Assembly (NCBI RefSeq): GCF_903915725.1
Contig: NZ_CAIWTY010000090.1
Coordinates: 216,302-280,301, forward strand
DNA: 64,000 nucleotides
Reading direction: 5' to 3'
Origin: an uncultured Rhodopila sp.
GTDB lineage: Bacteria > Pseudomonadota > Alphaproteobacteria > Acetobacterales > Acetobacteraceae
The position numbers and the translations under genes are program-made. The notes beneath the pieces were generated by a model, which was given only the letters and a program-made list of their open reading frames with translations, had not been told where the DNA came from and ran no database searches. Shown here piece by piece: positions 15,609-22,414 of this stretch (position 1 is its first letter; every line of letters starts with the position of its first letter).

Positions 15609-15707
15609 TTCGTCATGGCCCGGCTTGTCCGGGCCACCTATCGCGGCAGATGCCGATGGCGATGGCCCGGAGATCCCCCGGACAAGCCGGGGGAGGGCCA
15701 TGACGAA
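15609..15707. repeat. REP-like palindrome, type A, copy 2 (between modA and modB)
   Basis: The left arm TTCGTCATGGCCCGGCTTG starts at 15609 and its partner ends at about 15707; the right arm has a small insertion (GGGGGAG in place of GGG). The internal part carries tcgcggca as in copy 1. Its position within the mod operon could cause partial termination or stabilise the upstream message. Confidence 0.75.
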
Positions 15708-15725
15708 GATGGCGGCGCCCGCGGG

Positions 15726-16415
15726 ATGAACCTAACACCCGAAGAATGGACCGCCGTCCGGCTGACCCTGATCGTCGCGGCGCGGGCGGTCGGCTTTGGC
15801 CTGCCGCTGGCCGTGATCACCGCCTGGGTGCTGGTGCGGCACCGCTTCCCGGGGCGCTCCCTGCTGAATGCCCTCGTCCACCTGCCGCTGGTGTTGCCGC
15901 CGGTCGTCACCGGCTGGTTGCTGCTGATCCTGTTCGGCATCCGCGGACCCATCGGCTCGCTGCTGTATGACTACCTGGGCATCCGGCTGGTGTTCACCAC
16001 CGCGGGCGCCAGCCTGGCCTGCGCGGTGATGACGTTTCCGGTCATGGTCCGGTCCATCCGGCTGTCGCTGGAAGCCGCCGACATGGGCCTGGAGCAAGCA
16101 GCCCGCACCCTCGGCGCCGGGCGGCTCGATCGGCTGTTCAACGTCACCCTGCCGCTGGCATCGCCGGGCATCCTGGTGGGAGCGATCGTCGCCTACGCCA
16201 CCTGCCTGGGTGAGTTCGGCGCGGTCATCACCTTTGCCGCCAACATTCCGGGCCAGACACAGACTCTGCCGCTGGCGATCTACGCCGCGCTGCAGGTGCC
16301 GGGCGGCGAGGCCAAGGCAGCGGAACTATCCATGGTGTCGCTGGCCCTGGCGCTGATCGGGTTGCTGCTGTCGGAGTGGCTCGGCAAGCGGCTGAACGTG
16401 GCGCTGGGACGATGA
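15726..16415 (+). CDS. modB: Molybdate ABC transporter, permease
   Basis: ATG at 15726 gives 229 residues, starting MNLTPEEWTAVRLTLIVAA; longer readings pass through the REP element and are not real. About five membrane segments are visible. The cytoplasmic EAA loop, which docks with the ATPase, reads EQAARTLGAGRLDRLFNVTL, and the conserved end GEFGAVITFAANIPGQTQTL is a ModB signature. The stop overlaps the modC ATG by four bases. The protein is the usual length for ModB. Confidence 0.95.
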   Translation: MNLTPEEWTAVRLTLIVAARAVGFGLPLAVITAWVLVRHRFPGRSLLNALVHLPLVLPPVVTGWLLLILFGIRGPIGSLLYDYLGIRLVFTTAGASLACAVMTFPVMVRSIRLSLEAADMGLEQAARTLGAGRLDRLFNVTLPLASPGILVGAIVAYATCLGEFGAVITFAANIPGQTQTLPLAIYAALQVPGGEAKAAELSMVSLALALIGLLLSEWLGKRLNVALGR

Positions 16416-17503
16416 CGCTCAAGTTCCGGCTGCGCCACCACTTCCCGACTATCGACATGGACATGGCGTTCGAGACACCCTCCCCCGGCGTGACGATGCT
16501 GTTCGGGCCATCGGGCTGCGGCAAGACCACCATCATCAACGCCGCCGCCGGCCTGTTCCGGCCGGACGAATGCCATATCAGCATCGACGGCAAGGTATTG
16601 GGCGATACGAAGACCGGCATCTGGCTGCCGCCGGAGCGGCGGCGCGTCGGCCTGGTCTTCCAGGACGCCAAGCTGTTTCCTCACATGTCGATCGAGACCA
16701 ATCTGCGCTTCGGCATGCGCCGGACCGAGCCCGGATCGATCCGTTTCGACGAGGTGGTCGATCTGCTCGGCATCGGGCACCTGTTAGCCCGGCGGCCGAA
16801 GACGCTGTCGGGCGGGGAGCGCCAGCGCGTCGCCATCGGCCGCGGCCTGCTGGCGCAGCCGCATCTGCTGCTGATGGATGAGCCCCTGGCCAGCCTGGAT
16901 GCGCCCCGCAAGGCGGAGATCCTGCCGTTCCTGACGCGGCTGAAGACCGCGCTGCGGTTGCCGATAATCTACGTGACGCACTCGCCGGATGAGCTGTCGC
17001 AGTTGGGCGATTCGGTGGTGCTGCTGGAGAAGGGCCGGGCGGTGGCCTGCGGCTCGGTGCCGGATATCGCCGGTCGGGCCGATCTGCCGCTCGGGCAGCG
17101 CGACGATGCCGGTGCGGTGCTGGTCTGCCGCGTGGCCGAGCATGATGGCGACAGCGCGCTGACCCGGCTGGAGGGCGGCGGAGTCACGCTGTGGGTACCG
17201 CTTCTGGACGCTGAGCCTGGCGCCGAATGCCGCGTGCGGATTCCGGCGCGGGAGGTGATCCTGGCCCGCCGGACGCCGGAGGCCATCAGCCTGCACAATA
17301 TCATTCCGGGAACGGTACGGCGGATGACCGACGGCCCCCGGCGGCAATCGGTGCTGGTGGAAATCGTCCTGCCTGACGGGGTTTTGCTGTCGCGGGTAAC
17401 ACCGGACGCAATCACGCGCCTGGCGCTGGAACCGGGGAGCGCGGTGCTGGCGCTGATCAAGTCCACGTCGATCGAGGTGCTGGGGGGTACCACACCGGGG
17501 TGA
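16412..17503 (+). CDS. modC: Molybdate ABC transporter, ATPase
   Basis: ATG at 16412 overlaps the modB stop (ATGA). The 363-residue protein has Walker A FGPSGCGKTTIINAAAG, Q-loop LVFQDAKLFPHMSIETNLRF, signature LSGGERQRVAIGRGLL, Walker B HLLLMDEPLASLD and the switch His in IIYVTHSPDEL. Residues from about 290 make the MOP/TOBE domain that senses molybdate (VTLWVPLLDAEPGAECRVRI, ISLHNIIPGTVRRM). It drives import for ModAB. Of note, the cluster then stops, and the next genes are on the other strand. Confidence 0.95.
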   Translation: MTLKFRLRHHFPTIDMDMAFETPSPGVTMLFGPSGCGKTTIINAAAGLFRPDECHISIDGKVLGDTKTGIWLPPERRRVGLVFQDAKLFPHMSIETNLRFGMRRTEPGSIRFDEVVDLLGIGHLLARRPKTLSGGERQRVAIGRGLLAQPHLLLMDEPLASLDAPRKAEILPFLTRLKTALRLPIIYVTHSPDELSQLGDSVVLLEKGRAVACGSVPDIAGRADLPLGQRDDAGAVLVCRVAEHDGDSALTRLEGGGVTLWVPLLDAEPGAECRVRIPAREVILARRTPEAISLHNIIPGTVRRMTDGPRRQSVLVEIVLPDGVLLSRVTPDAITRLALEPGSAVLALIKSTSIEVLGGTTPG

Positions 17504-17635
17504 TATACTTGCCGTAATGGTCGGATTGCCGGATGGCGAAGCCGAGGAAGTCGCCGAACAGGCCGGGGGGAGCCGATTTCAGGGTCGTTCCGATATCCGT
17601 CGGATTTTGTCGTTTCATGAGTCACGAAACCTTCT

Positions 17636-18289
17636 TCAGCGATGATCGAAGCGACGGGCGAGGCAGTCGCCGCCAAACCGCACAATCGAAACGAGTGCGA
17701 TCAGGACGATGATAATGCCGATCATGATGCCGGTGTTAAAACGTTGGTAACCGTAACGGATAGCCAGGTCGCCAAGGCCGCCGGCACCGATGGCTCCGGC
17801 CATGGCGGAGGCACCGATGATTGTTACGATAGTGACGGTGAAGCCGGAAAGGAGGCCAGGGAGGGCTTCGGGAACGAGTGCCTCGCGCATGATCGTCCAG
17901 CGGCTGCCGCCCATGGCTTTCACCGCCTCGATCAACCCGTGATCGACGCCGCGCAGCGAAACTTCGGCGGTGCGAGCGTAATAGGGTGTGGCTGCGATGG
18001 CCAGGGGCACGATGGCGGCTTCGGTGCCGATGGAGGTCCCGGCGATCAGCCGGGTCAGCGGGATCAGTGCGACCAGCAGAACGATGCAGGGAACGGCGCG
18101 GAAGGCGTTGACGATGGCACCGAGGATGCGGTTCAACCAGCGCTGTTCGCAGATCCCGCCGGACGCGGTGGCGACCAGCACCAATCCCAGCGGCAGGCCG
18201 GCGAGAAACGCGATGGCGCCCGCCGCCGCGGTCATTTCCAGTGTTTCCAGCAGCGCCTTTATGAAGAGGTCAGGCCAGTTGCTGGACAT
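17636..18289 (-). CDS. metI: Methionine/sulfur compound ABC transporter permease, MetI-like
   Basis: ATG at 18289 gives 217 residues; the longer open frame to 18424 is the tail region of metN in another frame. The protein has about five membrane segments and the MetI-type EAA loop VDHGLIEAVKAMGGSRWTIM. Conserved features include NAFRAVPCIVLLVALIPLTR and IGASAMAGAIGAGGLGDLAI. It overlaps the end of metN by 20 bases, so the two are translationally coupled. No MetQ-type binding protein is near, which is unusual, so either a distant gene supplies it or the cluster lost it. Its partners suggest an organosulfur substrate. Confidence 0.9.
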   Translation of the reverse strand: MSSNWPDLFIKALLETLEMTAAAGAIAFLAGLPLGLVLVATASGGICEQRWLNRILGAIVNAFRAVPCIVLLVALIPLTRLIAGTSIGTEAAIVPLAIAATPYYARTAEVSLRGVDHGLIEAVKAMGGSRWTIMREALVPEALPGLLSGFTVTIVTIIGASAMAGAIGAGGLGDLAIRYGYQRFNTGIMIGIIIVLIALVSIVRFGGDCLARRFDHR

Positions 18290-19427
18290 AGCCCAGGACC
18301 TCCAAGCGGGACACGCGGGACGCCAGATACTCGCCGATGCGCCGGGCAAGCAGTTCGCCCGGATCGTGGAACGCAACGGTGAAGCTGGCCAGAGCATGAT
18401 CTTGAACGTGTTGGACGGAGGCATCCAGCACCACCGGCAGAACGTCGAGGTCGCGGGTTAACTGCGCCAGCACCGGATTTCCCGCCGCCGAACCGGATAA
18501 CTGCAGCCGCAGCACCAGATCGGTTCCGCGGGTCCATTCGTTGCGCAGACCGGTGCGGATCGCGCTCGGCAAGTCGCTTGTATGGCCGCCGATCAAGCGA
18601 TGCGTCACATCGGCCTCCGGGGCGGTGAAGACGCGCCACACATCGCCTTCCTCGACGATGCGTCCGTGCTTCAGAACAATCACCCGGTCCGCCACGGTCC
18701 GCAGCACGTTCATTTCGTGCGTGATCAGCACGATGGTCAGCCCGAGGCGGCGGTTGATGTCGCGCAGCAGGTCCAGGATCGACAGAGTCGTTTCCGGATC
18801 GAGCGCTGATGTCGGCTCATCGCACAGCAATAGCGCCGGGTCCGCGGCCAGCGCCCGGGCGATGCCGACACGCTGCTTCTCGCCGTCGGAGAGTTTCGAC
18901 GGATAGACCGAGGCTTTGCCGGACATGCCCACCATCGATAGCAGATCCTGCACCCGAAACTCGCGTTCCTGCCACGGCACGTCGGCAATCTTCAGCGGCA
19001 GGGTGACGTTTTCGGCCACGGTCCTGGCGGACAGCAGGTTGAAATGCTGGAAGATCATGCCGATCCGCTGGCGCACCAGTTGCAGGCGGCGTTCCGGCAA
19101 GGGGACGATATCCTGGCCGAGGACTTCCACGCGGCCGCGATCGGGTCTTTCCAGACCATTCAAGCAACGAATCAGCGTCGATTTGCCGGCGCCGCTGCGG
19201 CCGATGATGCCCAGAATTTCGCCGCGCTGCACATCCAGCGTTATGTCATCCAGTGCCTTGACCCGCCCGAATGACTTGCTGACGTTGCCCAGGCGCACAA
19301 TCGTGCCGTCGGGTATCGACTGACGCCTCAGAACGAAATCCGCCTCGACCCGGACGCAATCGCTGCATGGGATTTTCTCCGCGAAAGCGGCCGTCTCGGG
19401 GTCCCACCAGTCCATGCAGCAGCTCAT
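18270..19427 (-). CDS. metN: MetN-like ABC ATPase with a Cys-rich N-terminal extension
   Basis: A 385-residue protein. Walker A LGIIGRSGAGKSTLIRCLNG, Q-loop GMIFQHFNLLSARTVAENV, signature LSDGEKQRVGIARALAADPA, Walker B LLLCDEPTSALDPETT, and a C-terminal NIL domain (from about residue 300) that binds the regulatory amino acid in MetN. The start ATG has AGGAG before it and begins MSCCMDWWDPETAAFAEKIP followed by CSDCVRVEADF: about 40 residues before the usual MetN start, with four cysteines in the pattern CC...C-x-x-C. MetN proteins rarely have this. It follows a broken monooxygenase gene by nine bases. The NIL domain suggests feedback by methionine or a relative. Confidence 0.85.
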   Translation of the reverse strand: MSCCMDWWDPETAAFAEKIPCSDCVRVEADFVLRRQSIPDGTIVRLGNVSKSFGRVKALDDITLDVQRGEILGIIGRSGAGKSTLIRCLNGLERPDRGRVEVLGQDIVPLPERRLQLVRQRIGMIFQHFNLLSARTVAENVTLPLKIADVPWQEREFRVQDLLSMVGMSGKASVYPSKLSDGEKQRVGIARALAADPALLLCDEPTSALDPETTLSILDLLRDINRRLGLTIVLITHEMNVLRTVADRVIVLKHGRIVEEGDVWRVFTAPEADVTHRLIGGHTSDLPSAIRTGLRNEWTRGTDLVLRLQLSGSAAGNPVLAQLTRDLDVLPVVLDASVQHVQDHALASFTVAFHDPGELLARRIGEYLASRVSRLEVLGYVQQLA

Positions 19428-19436
19428 GGCGTGCTC

Positions 19437-19706
19437 CTATTCCGCGGCCGAACGTTGCCGGCTCGGCGGCAGCCGGCGGTATGACGCGGCGGGAAGCGAG
19501 TCCGCCAGCCGCGCATGGCCGAAAAGTTTCTCTCGCAACGACCCTGGCGCGTAGTGCCGCTTGCAGGCCCCGCGTTCCTGCAATATCGGCACAATCAGGT
19601 CGACGAAATCCTCCAGGCTTTCCGGCGTCACTATCCGGCTGAGGTTGAAGCCGTCGATGTCCGTCGCCCGCACCTCGAAAGCGTTCAGGCGGATTTGTTT
19701 TGTCAT
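19437..19706 (-). pseudogene. Flavin-dependent monooxygenase (NtaA/SnaA/DszA type) with a large internal deletion
   Basis: The first ten residues, MTKQIRLNAF, match the usual start of this group, and the rest (TDIDGFNLSRIVTPESLEDF, then VDLIVPILQERGAC, GSLREKLFGHARLADS) matches its last 75 residues. About 350 residues between, including the FMN site, are missing, and the two ends stay in one frame. The full proteins are about 430-450 residues long and oxidise organosulfur or aminopolycarboxylate compounds with FMNH2. The 89-residue product cannot be active. It sits in the likely sulfur operon between an unknown small gene and metN. Confidence 0.75.
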
Positions 19707-19715
19707 GGCCCCGGC

Positions 19716-19979
19716 TCAAATGCGGTGGATGGTGCGGTTCGACCTGAACAACTGACGGGCGGACCGCTGGGCGTAGTCGCGGGTTGGCCAGATGCTCTGG
19801 TCCATCTCGGTCACCCGGACGTCCACCGCGATGAAGCGGACGCCCAGTTCATGCTCGACCGCGGCACCGAGGAAGATGCCATCCACCTCGATCGGGACGG
19901 ACTGCCGCATCGGCACGCGAGGGCGGTCGGACTGCGCCGGAGTTGCGATGTAGGTGTGGAGGTTGCGCCAAACATTCAT
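19716..19979 (-). CDS. Small protein of unknown function, first gene of the metNI operon
   Basis: An 87-residue protein, start MNVWRNLHTYIATPAQSDRP. The middle, VDGIFLGAAVEHELGVRFIA followed by VDVRVTEMDQSIWP, reads as two beta strands with a charged turn, and the end DYAQRSARQLFRSNRTIHRI is basic. No named family is recognised and no signal peptide or membrane segment is seen. It is the first protein gene after a strong promoter and a Cys-Cys leader peptide, and it is ten bases before the deleted monooxygenase. Its place suggests a job in uptake or use of a sulfur compound. Confidence 0.5.
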   Translation of the reverse strand: MNVWRNLHTYIATPAQSDRPRVPMRQSVPIEVDGIFLGAAVEHELGVRFIAVDVRVTEMDQSIWPTRDYAQRSARQLFRSNRTIHRI

Positions 19980-20030
19980 GGCCGGAAGCTCTCGTTGCAG
20001 GGGGTTGATGTCAGCCGTCCGTCGATCGGA

Positions 20031-20087
20031 TCAGCGACAACAGTGCGCCTGCATCGATAGGAGCAGCGGCGCAGGGCAACGCATCAT
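20031..20087 (-). CDS. Leader peptide with a terminal His-Cys-Cys-Arg, possible cysteine attenuator
   Basis: A short frame on the minus strand reads MMRCPAPLLLSMQAHCCR and stops at 20031. GGAGG lies five bases before the ATG, one of the best ribosome binding sites in the region, and the start is about 45 bases after a near-consensus promoter. The paired Cys codons just before the stop are the hallmark of leader peptides that slow ribosomes when cysteine is short. The next gene starts 52 bases after the stop. The operon behind it (unknown protein, organosulfur-type monooxygenase, metNI) fits a sulfur-starvation switch. Function is inferred from this pattern. Confidence 0.55.
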   Translation of the reverse strand: MMRCPAPLLLSMQAHCCR

Positions 20088-20139
20088 GCCGGCCTCCGGT
20101 TCAAAGGAACGAGGCTGCATCGTGGCCTCCGGCGCATGT

Positions 20140-20166
20140 ATTATACGCGCCGGAAGCGCATGTCAA
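20140..20166 (-). promoter_or_regulatory. Sigma70-type promoter for the leader peptide-metNI operon
   Basis: On the minus strand TTGACA (20161-20166) and TATAAT (20140-20145) are both perfect consensus boxes, with a short 15-base spacer. The predicted start of transcription is near 20133, about 46 bases before the leader ATG. The stretch beyond the -35 box is AT-rich (aatctttttaatac and ttaatac-like runs), unusual for this GC-rich sequence and typical of an UP-like region. Confidence 0.65.
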
Positions 20167-20351
20167 TCTTTTAATACTATATTAAGGGGTTGATAGAGAC
20201 GATCACCCCGGCCCCGGGCGAAGCTCCCTCAGGCCAGCCCGGCCGGGAAGCTCGGTTTATGACGGACATCGGGTTGAGCAGGCAGCTCGCTGCAAACTCT
20301 GTTGTTCCCGGTCGCGATAAGAGGCTTTTCGCTGCCTTAGTTGCCAGCTAT

Positions 20352-20361
20352 ATGACGTCAT
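20352..20361. promoter_or_regulatory. Palindrome ATGACGTCAT, likely operator of the fitA/vapC pair
   Basis: A perfect ten-base palindrome lies 27 bases before the GTG start of the antitoxin gene, followed directly by TTGACA. Ribbon-helix-helix antitoxins of this type repress their own promoter at such short palindromes. No good -10 box follows at the usual distance, so the promoter itself is not assigned. Confidence 0.45.
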
Positions 20362-20388
20362 TGACAGCATACGCAGCGGGGAATCCTG

Positions 20389-20658
20389 GTGGCTACTCTG
20401 ACGGTTCGTAATCTTGATGACGACGTGGTCCGCGCGCTTCGCATACGTGCCGCCGAGCACGGGCGTTCGGCGGAAGCAGAGCACCGCGAGATTCTGCGTT
20501 CGGCGTTGGCCAGCACCGCGCGGTCATCCCCACGAGCGGCGGCAGCGGAACGCCTGGCAGAGTTTAGGCGCCGCACTGCGGGTCGCGAATCCGCCAGCGC
20601 CATCGAACTCCTCCGAGAGTCGCGGACGGGCGATGCGTCTCGGACGATGGACAGCTAA
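20389..20658 (+). CDS. FitA-like ribbon-helix-helix antitoxin
   Basis: The GTG start at 20389 gives 89 residues. The front, MATLTVRNLDDDVVRALRIR followed by AAEHGRSAEAEHREILRSAL, is the FitA/StbC ribbon-helix-helix: a beta strand for DNA contact and two helices. The remaining part is charged and flexible and would bind the toxin. It ends two bases before the start of a PIN-domain toxin gene, so the two form one unit. A short palindrome ahead of the start is a likely operator. The pair is apparently intact, unlike the systems at the left edge. Confidence 0.85.
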   Translation: MATLTVRNLDDDVVRALRIRAAEHGRSAEAEHREILRSALASTARSSPRAAAAERLAEFRRRTAGRESASAIELLRESRTGDASRTMDS

Positions 20659-20660
20659 GG

Positions 20661-21125
20661 TTGGCACTGGTCGTCGATGCCAGTGTCGCCCTGAAATGGG
20701 TTCTGGACGAGCCCGACAGTCATCTCGCGCATGCGCTGGCCGAAGGCGATGAGACGCTTCTCATGCCGGACTTTTGGCTGAACGAAGCCTGCAACGTCCT
20801 ATGGCTCCAGGTGCGCAAGCGCATTTTCTCGCCGGACGAGGCTCGAGAGGGGCTGGCTCTGCTTCGATGTATGGTGGAGCCGACGCCCACAGACGGACTC
20901 GAATTGCACGATGTCGCCCTCGATATCGGCCTGGCCACAAACCACTCGACCTACGACACGCTGTATCTGGCCTTCGCGGTAGCCATGGGAGCACGGGCGG
21001 TCATCGTGGCAGACGCCATGTTCATGAAGGATGTGCAAAGACATCCTGATCCAACGCTGGTGGCCATGCTTCTACCCCTTGACTCTTGGGCGCACCAATA
21101 TGGGCCGGAAGGCCCATCGGCGTAA
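20661..21125 (+). CDS. PIN-domain toxin, VapC-like
   Basis: A 154-residue PIN-domain protein starting with TTG at 20661, just after the antitoxin stop. The acidic residues expected for Mg2+ binding are present: VVDASVALKWVLDE (first Asp and following Glu), LNEACNVLW (Glu), and STYDTLYLAFA and IVADAMFMKDV (Asp residues of the last helices). VapC toxins cut tRNA or other RNA until bound by antitoxin. It is the usual length or slightly longer, since the tail WAHQYGPEGPSA extends past the domain. It ends just before insertion-sequence debris. Confidence 0.85.
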   Translation: MALVVDASVALKWVLDEPDSHLAHALAEGDETLLMPDFWLNEACNVLWLQVRKRIFSPDEAREGLALLRCMVEPTPTDGLELHDVALDIGLATNHSTYDTLYLAFAVAMGARAVIVADAMFMKDVQRHPDPTLVAMLLPLDSWAHQYGPEGPSA

Positions 21126-21147
21126 AAGTGCACCGTAAGAGACGAGA

Positions 21148-21513
21148 ATGCGGACGAAATTCCTACGTCTCGACTTCCATCTGACCGGCGGCGAGGCTCA
21201 CGATCTGGTCGGCGCCGACCACCTTTTGCCCGATATGCAAGCTGACACGTTGATCGCCGACAAAGCATTCGATGCTGACAAGCGGGTGATCGAGCCGATA
21301 GCCGCTGCCGGCAAGGCATCCGTGATCCCGCCAAAGGCCAACCGTCGCTCACCTCGCTCGTTTGATCGCGAACTCTGCAAGGCGCGCCACCTGATCGAGA
21401 ACTTCTTCGCCAGGTTCAAGCGGTTTCGTGCCATCGCCACCCGATACGACAAGACCCCACGCAACTTCCTCGCCGCCGTCCACCTAGCAGCCATCGTCGT
21501 CTGGATTAATTGA
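21148..21513 (+). mobile_element. IS5-family transposase, C-terminal fragment
   Basis: A 121-residue frame holds the last third of an IS5-type DDE transposase: FHLTGGEAHDLVGADHLLPD, then ADTLIADKAFDADKRVIEPI (with the second catalytic Asp), IPPKANRR and HLIENFFARFKRFRAIATRY (with the catalytic Glu). The first two-thirds, including the first Asp, are gone. The apparent ATG at 21148 is not a real start. A complete element would be about 0.8-1.1 kb; no terminal inverted repeat pair was found. Confidence 0.8.
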
Positions 21514-21514
21514 C

Positions 21515-21591
21515 GACAGGCCCTACATGGCGCTTGCCGAGGGGCTGCAAAACGCGTTGTGGGCGCTCGGCGGTGCGCCGCTCGAACACCG
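21515..21591 (+). mobile_element. IS21-family istA scrap
   Basis: In frame from 21515 the translation reads YMALAEGLQNALWALGGAPL then EHR, a well-conserved stretch of IstA transposases. Only about 25 codons survive before it merges with the next gene's 3' region. The sequence gtaaaagtgcacc at 21123 resembles an IS21-type end, so the IS5 fragment may have landed inside an older IS21 copy. Confidence 0.65.
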
Positions 21592-21603
21592 CGGGCGCGG
21601 TGC

Positions 21604-22305
21604 TCAGGCCTTCGCCGGATTGGCGGGGACACCGGCCGGCCCGGCAGGCCTGGCGGCCTCGGACCTGAGAGCCGTCGCCTGCTGAACCGCTTCGGCTTGC
21701 TGCGCCGGGGACAGGTGGGGCAGCAACTGGTCTCGCTCCTGCCGGGCCGCCGCGTTGCCGTCGAGGGCGGCTACTTCAAGCCATGAATAGGCCGCGACCG
21801 GATCAGCCGGGCCGCCGATGCCCTGGTTCAGCATGCGCCCAAGATCGAGCGCCGCACGCGAATCCCCGCGTTTGGCTGCGATGGTCAGGTAGCCACGCGC
21901 CTTGGCGAAATCAGGCGGAACCGCATTGCCGTTGAGGTACAGTTCGCCCAGGCTGGCGGCGGCCCGCGTGACACCACCCGCCAGTGCCTTCTGATATTGC
22001 GCGATGGCGGCTGTGACATCCTCGTGCGTGCCCAAACCGCGTTCCAGCGCATGGCCATACCAGAAAGCGGCCGTCGGATCGCCCTTGTCCGCCAAGGTGC
22101 GAAACGCAGCCGCCGCCGGCGCCAGACGATTCGAGTCGAATTCAGCAATCGCGCTTTGCAGTCTTGCGGGCTGGACTGCGGGACGATCAGACAATCGAAT
22201 ATCCACAAGGCAAAGGGCGGCTAAAGTGACCATACCCATCGCGAGATACGATATCGCCGGCCATTCGGCGATTTTCGGTTTCCGCTCTTGAAAAATATTT
22301 GCCAT
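21604..22305 (-). CDS. Sel1/TPR-like repeat protein with N-terminal membrane anchor
   Basis: A 233-residue protein. Residues about 14-38 (WPAISYLAMGMVTLAALCLV) form a single membrane segment, so the rest is probably periplasmic. From about 70 on there are four to five Sel1 repeats: DPTAAFWYGHALERGLGTHE, TRAAASLGELYLNGNAVPPD, DSRAALDLGRMLNQGIGGPA and AAYSWLEVAALDGNAAA. Such proteins act as scaffolds in the envelope, often with signalling or secretion partners. The tail is rich in Ala, Pro and Gly. The 3' end lies just inside the IS21 scrap, so the last residues (GPAGVPANPAKA) may differ from those of relatives. Confidence 0.75.
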   Translation of the reverse strand: MANIFQERKPKIAEWPAISYLAMGMVTLAALCLVDIRLSDRPAVQPARLQSAIAEFDSNRLAPAAAAFRTLADKGDPTAAFWYGHALERGLGTHEDVTAAIAQYQKALAGGVTRAAASLGELYLNGNAVPPDFAKARGYLTIAAKRGDSRAALDLGRMLNQGIGGPADPVAAYSWLEVAALDGNAAARQERDQLLPHLSPAQQAEAVQQATALRSEAARPAGPAGVPANPAKA

Positions 22306-22414
22306 TCGACTGACCTCCGTACTAACATGTGGTGTGGCCTGGTTGTGCGTGCATTGCGCCTGACTGAACGATTCGCCACCCTATCAGGTCCAGGTCGTCT
22401 CTTGCAGCCGCCCG

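Noticed and set aside
13706..15707. CRISPR-like repeats
   Set aside because: The repeats are palindromic, few, far apart and without regular spacers; they are REP-type elements.
19980..20140. SAM riboswitch before the metNI operon
   Set aside because: Neither the SAM-I nor the SAM-II conserved cores are present; the leader peptide with Cys codons explains the region better.
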